A stretch of DNA of 6,399 bases from the NCBI GenBank assembly GCA_903868285.1, contig CAIPUP010000240.1, positions 1 through 6,399 on the forward strand, given 5' to 3'. This DNA is from an uncultured beta proteobacterium (GTDB lineage Bacteria > Pseudomonadota > Gammaproteobacteria > Burkholderiales > SG8-39). Positions 1 to 5,718 of the stretch are shown here, one piece after another. Position numbers and translations under genes: made by a program. Below the pieces are notes generated by a model. The model did no database searches and was not told the origin of the DNA. It saw only the letters and a list, made by a program, of their open reading frames with translations. Position 1 is the first letter of the stretch; each line of letters starts with the position of its first letter.

Positions 1-1029
1 GGCGTCTACGATCACATCGACAAGAGCGGTGCGCCGCTGTCGCAGTTCTATGAAGACCGGTTGCGTCTGGCCGAGGCCTATGACCGGCTGGGCTATCGCG
101 CCTTGCACACCGCCGAGCATCACGCCACGCCGCTGGGCATGAGTCCGGCGGCATCGGTGTTTCATTCGGCGGTGGCCCAGCGCACCAAGCGTCTGCGCTT
201 TGGTCCGCTGGTGTACACGCTCAACCTCTACCATCCGCTGCGTCTGTACGAAGAAATCTGCCAGCTCGACCAGATGGGCAATGGCCGCCTCGAAATGGGT
301 GTCGGGCGCGGTATCTCGCCGTTCGAGCTGCGTTACTTCGGCGCTGACCCCGAGCTTGGTCAACCGATGTATGTCGAGGCCTTCGAGGTGCTGATGAAGG
401 CCTTCGCCAACGACACGCTCGATCACCAGGGGCGGTTCTATCAGTTCAAGGAGGTGCCGCTGGAGTTGAAGCCCAAGCAGCAGCCGCATCCGCCGATCTG
501 GTATGGCATCGGCAACCCGGAGAGCATTCCCTGGTGTGTGTCGCACAAGGTCAATCTGGTGGCCAATGGTGCGGCCGAGATGGTGCGCAAGATCACCGAT
601 GGCTATCGCGCCAGCTGGGCTGCTGCCGGCTATGCCGAGGCCGATCTGCCCTGCATGGGCTCGACCCGCCATATGGTGCTGGCGCCGACCGATGCCGAGG
701 CGATGCAGATCGCCAAGCGCGGCTATCTGCGCTGGGCCGCCAGCTATCTGCATCTGTTCAAGAAGAACAATGCCCAGCCGCGTTTCTCGATGTACACCGA
801 GGATTTCGAGGCCGCCCACAAGGCCGGATTGATTTTTGCCGGCACACCCGACACCGTGCTGGGTCAGGTGCGTCGGATGGAACAGGAGACGGGGCTCAAC
901 TATCTGCTGTGCCGCTTTGCCTTCGGTGATCTGAGCTTCGAGGAGTCGCTGCGCTCGACCGAGTTGTTTGCACGCGAAGTGATGCCGGCGATGAACGAGC
1001 ACAGTAACGACGCGGTGGCGCTGGCCTGA
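1..1029 (+). CDS. LLM class flavin-dependent monooxygenase (5' partial)
   Basis: This is a bacterial-luciferase-like (PF00296-type) monooxygenase. Enzymes of this family use reduced FMN, supplied by a separate reductase, and O2 to oxidise an organic substrate in the cytoplasm. The reading frame is open from the first base, so the true start lies upstream. An in-frame TTG at 61 is unlikely to be the start because family-like sequence precedes it. The 342 visible residues include the family AEHH motif (residues 38-41), the 'LxxGRLEMGVGRG' type strand-loop around residues 95-104, the PPIWYG strand near 164-169, and a C-terminal 'AGTPDTVLGQV' segment typical of the family. Family members are commonly about 340-380 residues, so probably only the first strand (roughly 5-25 residues) is missing. 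The TGA stop sits inside a 10-base tandem repeat. The substrate is unknown; no flavin reductase is visible nearby. The family call is secure, the exact reaction is not. Confidence 0.93.
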   Translation, partial: GVYDHIDKSGAPLSQFYEDRLRLAEAYDRLGYRALHTAEHHATPLGMSPAASVFHSAVAQRTKRLRFGPLVYTLNLYHPLRLYEEICQLDQMGNGRLEMGVGRGISPFELRYFGADPELGQPMYVEAFEVLMKAFANDTLDHQGRFYQFKEVPLELKPKQQPHPPIWYGIGNPESIPWCVSHKVNLVANGAAEMVRKITDGYRASWAAAGYAEADLPCMGSTRHMVLAPTDAEAMQIAKRGYLRWAASYLHLFKKNNAQPRFSMYTEDFEAAHKAGLIFAGTPDTVLGQVRRMEQETGLNYLLCRFAFGDLSFEESLRSTELFAREVMPAMNEHSNDAVALA

Positions 1030-1080
1030 GCTGGCCTGAGCTGAACTGCGCTGAACTGCGCCGAATTGTGCTGAGGTGGA
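1021..1080 (+). repeat. 10-base degenerate tandem repeat spanning stop codon, gap and next RBS
   Basis: Six consecutive 10-base units fill this interval. Units 1 and 2 (1021-1040) are both ctggcctgag, and units 3 and 4 (1041-1060) are both ctgaactgcg. Unit 5 (1061-1070, ccgaattgtg) and unit 6 (1071-1080, ctgaggtgga) are diverged copies. The first unit contains the TGA stop of the LLM monooxygenase (1027-1029), and the last contains the Shine-Dalgarno-like sequence of the Bug gene. Further TGA triplets at 1037, 1042, 1052 and 1072 recur because of the repeat. The pattern is directly visible; an origin by slippage duplication is inferred. Confidence 0.85.
1073..1079 (+). promoter_or_regulatory. 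Ribosome binding site of the Bug gene
   Basis: GAGGTGG lies 8 bases upstream of the ATG at 1088, a good Shine-Dalgarno spacing. This favours ATG 1088 over the in-frame GTG at 1076, which lies inside the Shine-Dalgarno sequence itself. The site is formed by the last unit of the 10-base tandem repeat, so repeat changes could alter it. Confidence 0.7.
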
Positions 1081-1087
1081 CCAGGCC

Positions 1088-2167
1088 ATGAGGGGGGCTT
1101 TGTCGCGGTCGCTGTCGGGACTGTGTTCGTTGCTGACCCTGGCCTTGCTGTCAGCGTTGCCACCGGCATTGCTCTGCGAAGCACAGGCGCAAACCGGCGC
1201 CACTGCTGCCGTGATGCCACGCAACTGGCCGGCGCGGCCGATCCGCATCCTGGTGCCCTTCAGCGCCGGGGCGGCGGCGGACCTGAATGCCAGAGTGATC
1301 GCACCGCGCCTGTCCGAGCGCCTGGGCACGCCGGTGCTGATCGAAAATCGTCCCGGTGCCGCCGGCATCATCGCCATGGATGCCGCGGCGCGCGCCGCAG
1401 CCGATGGCTACACCCTGTTGTTCGCTAATCTCACATTGGTCACCGGGCCGGTGCTGTTCGAGATGAACTTCGATCCGCTGACCGAGCTTGTGCCGGTGGT
1501 GCAGCTGACCGAGTTCTATTACGTGTTGCTGGCGGCGAATAATTTCGCGCCGCGCACAGCGGCCGAGGTGCTGGCACTGGGGCGCTCGCAACCCGGTCGG
1601 GTGAGTTGTGCCTCGGGCGGCGGCATGTCGGAGTTTGGGTGCGCCCTGTTGCGCGCGCTCGGTCGCATCGACATCAATCAGGTGCGCTACAAGGGCAACG
1701 GCCCGGCCATGAACGATCTGGCCGGCGGGCAGGTGAACCTGCTGTTCGATATCGCCAGCGTGGCCGGTGCCAGTGTGCGCAGTGGTCGTGCCCGCGCCCT
1801 TGCCACCACGGCTGCGCCTGCCGTCGTACCCGCAGGCAACCCCGCTGCCAACCCCGCTGCCAGCCCCGCCGCCAGCCGGCCGGCCGGACAATTTGCCGCG
1901 CTGCCGCTGATGGCCGAGCTGCTGCCGGGCTTCGAGGTCACTGGCTGGCAGGGATTGGTGACGCGCAGCGGCACGCATCCGGACATCGTGGCGCGGCTCA
2001 ACCGGGAGGTGCGCGCTGTGCTGCAAATCGACGAGGTCCGCCAGCGTTTGCAGGAAGAAGGCGTGAGCATCGTCGCCGGCAGCAGCGAGCAGTTCGGCGA
2101 GATGATCCGCAGCCATGGCGCCAAGGTATTGCGCCTGATCAAGGCGCATCAGATCCGCATCGAATAG
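1088..2167 (+). CDS. Bug/TctC-family periplasmic solute-binding protein
   Basis: This is a tripartite tricarboxylate transporter (TctC/Bug) type receptor of 359 residues. Such proteins bind small organic acids, often carboxylates, in the periplasm. A Sec signal peptide is evident: basic start (MRGALSR), hydrophobic core (about residues 11-29) and an AQA cleavage site near residue 34. The mature protein opens with the family signature WPARPIRILVPFSAG, then 'SERLGTPVLIENRPGAAG' and 'AAADGYTLLFAN', and later 'LPGFEVTGWQGLV'. The usual AGGxxD binding loop reads AGAAADLNAR here, a mild deviation. The family is usually about 320-330 residues; most of the excess is an Ala/Pro-rich insertion with a 12-base tandem repeat (residues 251-266). 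No tctA or tctB membrane gene is adjacent, so this is an orphan receptor, as is common for Bug proteins. It sits 58 bases after the LLM gene and 40 bases before the next gene. The ligand is unknown. Confidence 0.93.
   Translation: MRGALSRSLSGLCSLLTLALLSALPPALLCEAQAQTGATAAVMPRNWPARPIRILVPFSAGAAADLNARVIAPRLSERLGTPVLIENRPGAAGIIAMDAAARAAADGYTLLFANLTLVTGPVLFEMNFDPLTELVPVVQLTEFYYVLLAANNFAPRTAAEVLALGRSQPGRVSCASGGGMSEFGCALLRALGRIDINQVRYKGNGPAMNDLAGGQVNLLFDIASVAGASVRSGRARALATTAAPAVVPAGNPAANPAASPAASRPAGQFAALPLMAELLPGFEVTGWQGLVTRSGTHPDIVARLNREVRAVLQIDEVRQRLQEEGVSIVAGSSEQFGEMIRSHGAKVLRLIKAHQIRIE
1838..1885 (+). repeat. 12-base in-frame tandem repeat (NPAA/SPAA) in the Bug gene
   Basis: Four 12-base units begin at 1838, 1850, 1862 and 1874. 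The first two are identical (aaccccgctgcc), the third differs at two positions, and the fourth is diverged. They encode NPAA, NPAA, SPAA and SRPA. The repeat lies where other Bug proteins have a short loop between the 'RARALATT' strand and the 'LPLMAELLPGFEV' segment, so it is a probable surface-loop expansion. Confidence 0.85.
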
Positions 2168-2194
2168 TGTCGCGCTGCAAGGCTGGCATCAACC

Positions 2195-2200
2195 GGGGAG
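2195..2200 (+). promoter_or_regulatory. Ribosome binding site deciding a GTG start
   Basis: GGGGAG, within the purine-rich run 2195-2206, lies 7 bases upstream of the GTG at 2208. It supports GTG as the start of the MhpA-like gene. The only nearby ATG (2206-2208) overlaps this GTG in another frame and is followed at once by TGA (2209-2211). Confidence 0.6.
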
Positions 2201-2207
2201 GGCGGAT

Positions 2208-3995
2208 GTGAAGCAAGGCGGGAGCAAGGCAGAGCCGGTGCAGGACGCGCCGGTCCAGGCACTGGTGGATGTCGTCATCGTCGGCTACGGGCCGGTGGGT
2301 GCGGTGACCGCCAATCTGCTCGGACGCGAAGGGCTGTCGGTGCAGGTGGTGGAAGCCACCGCAGAGATCTTCGACAAGCCACGCGCCATCACCTTCGATC
2401 ATGAAGTGCACCGGGTGTTTCAGTGGTGCGGCCTGGGACAGGCCATGGCGGACATCACCGGTCCGCATCCGGGCACCGACTACCTCGGCGTGCAAGGGCA
2501 GCTGATCAAGCGCTTTGATCCGCAGCCACCGCCCTATCTGCTGGGCTGGCCCTCCAACAGCGCCTTCATCCAGCCGGAAATTGAAGCGGTGCTGCGCCAG
2601 GGCGCAAGTCGCTATCCGGCTGTGCGGGTCGATCTGTCGGCCGAGGCGGTGCAAGTGCGGCACCTTGGGGGAATTGAAAAAAATCAATTAAATCAAAAGG
2701 TTACAGAATATTCAGTCGCGCCGGGTTCGGTCGCGCCGGGTTCGGTCGTGCCGGATTCAGTAGAGCTGGACTGGCGCGATGCCACTGGCGGCAGGCATCG
2801 CACCCGCGCGCGCTGGTTGCTCGCCTGTGATGGCGGCTCGAGCTTTGTGCGCAAGCAACTGTCGCTGCCGCTGGAGGACCTGGCGTTCGATGAATGGTGG
2901 ATCGTTATCGATGCGCGTGCCGATGACGATCTGCCATTGCCGGCGAAATGTATCCAGTACTGCCGGCCGTCGCGTCCGGGCACCTTCGTGCGCGGGCCGG
3001 GCAGCCTGCGCCGCTGGGAGATCAAGCTGCTGCCGGGCGAGACCCCCGAGGATTTCCGTGATCAGGCGCAGGTGCTGCGGGTGCTGCGCGAGTTCGTCGA
3101 TGTCAGCAAGCTGCAGCTGTGGCGGGTGGCGGTGTATCGCTTCCATGCCCTGGTGGCCGAGCGCTGGCGCGAGGGCAATGTGTTCCTGCTGGGCGATGCC
3201 GCGCATCAGACGCCGCCCTTTCTCGGTCAGGGGCTGTGCGCCGGGGTGCGTGATGCGGCCAATCTGGTGTGGAAGCTCGGCCTGGTGCATCGCGGTCAGG
3301 CACCCGATGCGCTGCTCGACAGCTACCAGACCGAGCGCCGGCCGCATGTGCGCGAGGTGATTGCGGTGACCAAGGATTTCGGCCTGATCATCGGTGAGCT
3401 GGATGCCGAGGCGGCTCGCCTGCGCGACCAACGCCTGGGCGCTGAACTGCACAGCGGCAAGGCCGAGGTGATACGTCAGCGTTTCATTCCCGGTCTGGTG
3501 GATGGCCTGTTGCATCGCGGTGCCGATGGTGCACTGGGTGCTGCTGCCGGTGCGCTGTTTCCGCAGCCGATGCTGCGCACCGACAACGCGCTGCGGTCAG
3601 CACAGTCTGCCGCGGGTTCGTCCGCGGGTTCGTCCGCGAGTTCGTCCGCGCGCATGGACGATCTGCTGTGCGGTGACGGCATCAATCGCTTTGTGCTGCT
3701 ATTGCAGGACGCTGCGCTGTTGCAGTCGCTGCAGCCCGGGCGCTTGCCAGCCGCGGTGCTGGCACTGCTGCAGCGGCTGGAGGTACAGGTGCTGCTGCTG
3801 TCGCCCGCCATGCCAGAGCAAGTTCCCCCTGGGGTGCGCTGCATCAGTGAAACCGCAACCATGCTTGCCGACTGGTTGCAAGGCCATGCCGCGCGGGCGG
3901 TGCTGGTGCGCCCTGACCGGTATGCTTATGGCGTTGCCAGCGATGCAGCGCAGCTGCATGCACTGCTGGCCAGTCTGGATGTGCAACTCCGTTAA
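2208..3995 (+). CDS. MhpA-like FAD-dependent aromatic hydroxylase
   Basis: This is a class A flavoprotein monooxygenase (PF01494-type) of 595 residues, resembling 3-(3-hydroxyphenyl)propionate/3-hydroxycinnamate hydroxylase (MhpA). Such enzymes hydroxylate a phenolic ring using NAD(P)H and O2 in the cytoplasm. Visible motifs are the dinucleotide-binding GYGPVG (residues 26-31) with the ribose-binding Glu at 49, the 'DKPRAITFDHEVHRVF' segment, the DG motif ACDGGSSFVR around Asp208, and the GD motif GDAAHQTPPFLGQG from 329, followed by a 'DAANLVWKLGLV' helix. A C-terminal thioredoxin-like domain (about 483-595) ends with 'AVLVRPDRYAYGVA'. MhpA proteins are about 550 residues; the excess lies in two low-complexity insertions, around 155-186 and 467-481. 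The core motifs are intact, so the enzyme is probably active. The start is GTG, supported by a Shine-Dalgarno sequence and by the position of the FAD motif. The next gene follows about 21 bases downstream. The substrate could be another phenolic acid; only the family is secure. Confidence 0.92.
   Translation: MKQGGSKAEPVQDAPVQALVDVVIVGYGPVGAVTANLLGREGLSVQVVEATAEIFDKPRAITFDHEVHRVFQWCGLGQAMADITGPHPGTDYLGVQGQLIKRFDPQPPPYLLGWPSNSAFIQPEIEAVLRQGASRYPAVRVDLSAEAVQVRHLGGIEKNQLNQKVTEYSVAPGSVAPGSVVPDSVELDWRDATGGRHRTRARWLLACDGGSSFVRKQLSLPLEDLAFDEWWIVIDARADDDLPLPAKCIQYCRPSRPGTFVRGPGSLRRWEIKLLPGETPEDFRDQAQVLRVLREFVDVSKLQLWRVAVYRFHALVAERWREGNVFLLGDAAHQTPPFLGQGLCAGVRDAANLVWKLGLVHRGQAPDALLDSYQTERRPHVREVIAVTKDFGLIIGELDAEAARLRDQRLGAELHSGKAEVIRQRFIPGLVDGLLHRGADGALGAAAGALFPQPMLRTDNALRSAQSAAGSSAGSSASSSARMDDLLCGDGINRFVLLLQDAALLQSLQPGRLPAAVLALLQRLEVQVLLLSPAMPEQVPPGVRCISETATMLADWLQGHAARAVLVRPDRYAYGVASDAAQLHALLASLDVQLR
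2671..2711 (+). other. AT-rich island with a small inverted repeat inside the hydroxylase gene
   Basis: This stretch is strikingly AT-rich against GC-rich flanks and encodes roughly IEKNQLNQKVTEY. It contains a run of seven A (2677-2683) and a perfect 6-base inverted repeat: aattga at 2672-2677 and tcaatt at 2684-2689, with a six-A spacer. It directly precedes the 15-base tandem repeat and falls at a probable hairpin loop before the DG motif. It looks like inserted or expanded sequence, not conserved core. Confidence 0.7.
2712..2762 (+). repeat. 15-base in-frame tandem repeat (SVAPG) in the hydroxylase gene
   Basis: Three 15-base units (2712-2726, 2727-2741, 2742-2756) and a 6-base partial fourth encode SVAPG, SVAPG, SVVPD and SV. 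Units 1 and 2 differ at a single base (tca versus tcg for Ser). The repeat covers residues 169-185 and is in frame, so the enzyme is merely lengthened. Related proteins usually have a short turn here between two strands ahead of the DG motif. Confidence 0.88.
3609..3653 (+). repeat. 12-base in-frame tandem repeat (Ser/Ala/Gly linker) in the hydroxylase gene
   Basis: Units at 3609-3620, 3621-3632 and 3633-3644, plus a 9-base partial at 3645-3653, follow the pattern tccgcgggttcg with few changes. They encode AAGS, SAGS, SASS and SAR. The repeat lies between 'ALFPQPML', the end of the FAD/substrate domain region, and 'MDDLLCGDG', the start of the thioredoxin-like C-terminal domain. It therefore lengthens an interdomain linker (residues 468-482). 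Confidence 0.88.
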
Positions 3996-4016
3996 TCCCT
4001 TATTGAAATCGTGCGA

Positions 4017-5663
4017 ATGATGCAAACCGCAGTGTTGATTATTGGTGCCGGCCCGGTCGGCCTGGTATTGGCCAAGGAACTGGCGCGCCATGGCGTGCGC
4101 AGCATGCTGATCGAGCGCAACCTGGAAACCACACGCTGGCCGAAGATGGACATCACCAACTGTCGCAGCATGGAACTGCTGCGTCGGCTAGGACTGGATC
4201 AGCGCCTGCGGCAGGTGGGTGTGCCGACGCAGTACTCGTTTGATGTGCTGTTCGCCACCGGGCTGGACGGTCACCAGATCACGCGCTGGGACTTGCCTTC
4301 GCCGGATCGCTGGCAGCAACGCATCGCCGCCAGCAATGACGGCACGCTGCCGCAGGTGGCGTATCAGCGCTGCTCGCAGGAAGTGTTCGAGGCCTGGATG
4401 AAGCAGCTGTGTGTCGAGGACCCGCTGATCGATGTGCGTGCCGGCTGGCGTTTCGATGCGCTGTCGCAGGATGACAGCGGTGTCACCGCCACTGTCACCG
4501 ATACGGTGAGCGGCCAGACACAGCAGATACGGGCGCAGTATCTGGTGGGCTGCGATGGCGGTGCCAGTGCGGTACGCAAATCCATCGGCATCGCCTTGCA
4601 GGGCCATGCCGCACCACGCCGTGCGCGCCAGGTGCATTTCAAGTCACGCGATCTCACGGCCTTGCATCGGCATGGCCAGTTCTGGCACATCTTTTTCACC
4701 ACGCCGGCCACCATCATTGCCCAGGACGAAGTCGACACCTGGACCATACAGCGCTACTTCCCGCCCGAGTTCGATCCCTCCGATCTGGATTCGGAGGAGG
4801 TCATCACCGGAGCGCTGGGTAAAAAAATTACCGTCGACAAAATCCTGGTGAGCAGTGTCTGGCAGCCGCAGCTGTTGCTGGCCGATCGCTATGTCGCCGG
4901 GCGGGTGATCCTGGCCGGTGATTCGGCGCATCAGAACATCCCCACCGGCGGCTATGGCATGAACACCGGCACGGGCGATGCCACCGACATCGGCTGGATG
5001 CTGGCCGGGCTGGTGCAGGGCTGGGGCGGTGCCGGGCTGTTGCAGGCGTATGAAGACGAACGCCGTCCGGTGGCCGAGCGCAATGTGGCGCGCTCCGAGC
5101 GCCACGCCAACATGCATGTACGCTGGCGTGCGCGCATGAACGAGACGCTGGTGCATGCCTCGACACCGGAGGGCGCGGCGCACCGGGCCGAGCTCGGGGC
5201 TTTCATCCAGCAAGAGCGTGGCGAGAACGAGGAACACGGTATCGAGCTGGGCTATCGCTATGAACAATCGGCAGTGATACGCCATGAGGGCGGTGCGGCA
5301 CCGCACTGGGAACACCGTAACTATGTGCCCACCACCTGGCCGGGCGGGCGTCCGCCGAGTGTGCATCTGGCTGACGGCAGCGATCTGTTCGACCGGCTCG
5401 GGCCGCAGTTCACGCTGGTGGATTTTTCTGCTTGCTCTGGATCTTCGGGCAGCGCGGCCACCTCGGGTGCCAACGATTTACGCAATGCCGCCAAGGCGTG
5501 TGGCTTGCCGATGCAGTATCTGCCAGTGGACGATCCGCATGCGCGTGGCTTGTGGGAGCGGGATCTGGTGCTGGTGCGTCCGGACCAGCATGTGGCCTGG
5601 CGCGGCAATGCCGCACCGGCCGATGCACAGGCGCTGATGGATCAGGTGCGCGGCATGGTGTGA
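4017..5663 (+). CDS. Class A FAD-dependent monooxygenase
   Basis: This second FAD_binding_3 (PF01494-type) monooxygenase has 548 residues from ATG 4017. ATG 4020 and GTG 4011 are in-frame alternatives. No good Shine-Dalgarno sequence is visible, and only 21 bases separate it from the preceding stop, so translational coupling is likely. Motifs are GAGPVG (residues 10-15) with Glu33 for FAD ribose, the DG motif GCDGGASAVRKS with Asp180, and the GD motif GDSAHQNIPTGGYGMNTGTGDA starting at 301, followed by 'DIGWMLAGLVQGWGG'. The C-terminal part has 'IELGYRYEQSAVI', 'TWPGGRPPSVHL' and 'HVAWRG', as in phenol- and polyketide-hydroxylase relatives with a thioredoxin-like tail. It is clearly distinct from the MhpA-like neighbour (different GD-loop sequence and N-terminal half), so it is not a recent tandem duplicate. 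A Ser/Gly/Ala-rich stretch at residues 471-485 lengthens the C-terminal domain. The substrate is unknown; hydroxylation or Baeyer-Villiger-type oxygenation of a cyclic compound is plausible. Confidence 0.92.
   Translation: MMQTAVLIIGAGPVGLVLAKELARHGVRSMLIERNLETTRWPKMDITNCRSMELLRRLGLDQRLRQVGVPTQYSFDVLFATGLDGHQITRWDLPSPDRWQQRIAASNDGTLPQVAYQRCSQEVFEAWMKQLCVEDPLIDVRAGWRFDALSQDDSGVTATVTDTVSGQTQQIRAQYLVGCDGGASAVRKSIGIALQGHAAPRRARQVHFKSRDLTALHRHGQFWHIFFTTPATIIAQDEVDTWTIQRYFPPEFDPSDLDSEEVITGALGKKITVDKILVSSVWQPQLLLADRYVAGRVILAGDSAHQNIPTGGYGMNTGTGDATDIGWMLAGLVQGWGGAGLLQAYEDERRPVAERNVARSERHANMHVRWRARMNETLVHASTPEGAAHRAELGAFIQQERGENEEHGIELGYRYEQSAVIRHEGGAAPHWEHRNYVPTTWPGGRPPSVHLADGSDLFDRLGPQFTLVDFSACSGSSGSAATSGANDLRNAAKACGLPMQYLPVDDPHARGLWERDLVLVRPDQHVAWRGNAAPADAQALMDQVRGMV
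5427..5471 (+). other. Ser/Gly/Ala-rich insertion in the second FAD monooxygenase
   Basis: This stretch encodes SACSGSSGSAATSGA, directly after the strand 'FTLVDF' of the C-terminal thioredoxin-like domain and before 'NDLRNAAKACGLPMQYL'. Unlike the other insertions, it shows no clean DNA tandem repeat, so it could be an older, diverged expansion. The composition contrast with its flanks is visible; the claim that it is an insertion rests on general memory of family architecture. Confidence 0.5.
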
Positions 5664-5706
5664 TGCCGGTACCGAACTGTTTTTTCGTTGTTAATCGCTT
5701 CATCGT

Positions 5707-5714
5707 GGAGGAGG
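5707..5714 (+). promoter_or_regulatory. Strong ribosome binding site of the TRAP binding-protein gene
   Basis: GGAGGAGG, inside a longer purine run (5707-5717), lies 4 to 8 bases before the ATG at 5719, depending on which GGAG pairs. It is the strongest Shine-Dalgarno match in the window. This fits a periplasmic binding protein that is normally made in excess over its membrane partners. Confidence 0.75.
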
Positions 5715-5718
5715 GGGC

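Noticed and set aside
1088..1190. Lipoprotein signal (Cys at residue 30) in the Bug protein
   Set aside because: The residues before the Cys are ALL, and the -1 Leu does not fit a lipobox; a standard AQA signal peptidase I site follows instead.
1151..2149. Long open frame (332 codons) on the minus strand across the Bug gene
   Set aside because: It mirrors a GC-rich coding sequence. The + strand protein has a signal peptide and clear family motifs, while the antisense translation is His/Arg/Gln-rich with no recognisable domain.
1606..2211. Plus-strand open frame of 201 codons in another frame within the Bug gene
   Set aside because: The translation is Arg/Gly/Cys-rich, typical of an off-frame reading, and overlaps a secure gene.
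2677..2684. Possible -1 ribosomal frameshift site (A AAA AAT) in the AT-rich island
   Set aside because: The -1 frame ends at a TGA at about 2828 without adding a recognisable domain. Zero-frame continuation is required for the conserved DG and GD motifs, and no strong downstream structure is evident.
2139..3515. Minus-strand open frames of 182 and 252 codons opposite the MhpA-like gene
   Set aside because: They are shadows of the real gene: low-stop antisense frames in GC-rich DNA, with no domain signal and no plausible upstream site.
2208..5663. Recent tandem duplication of the two FAD monooxygenases
   Set aside because: Both share only the general class A motifs. Their GD loops, N-terminal halves and C-terminal ends differ widely, so they are distinct subfamilies.
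5664..5718. Possible terminator between the FAD monooxygenase and the TRAP gene (palindrome cggtaccg at 5667-5674, T6 run at 5680-5685)
   Set aside because: The palindrome has no loop and cannot form a stable stem, and it is separated from the T run. The next gene follows closely on the same strand.
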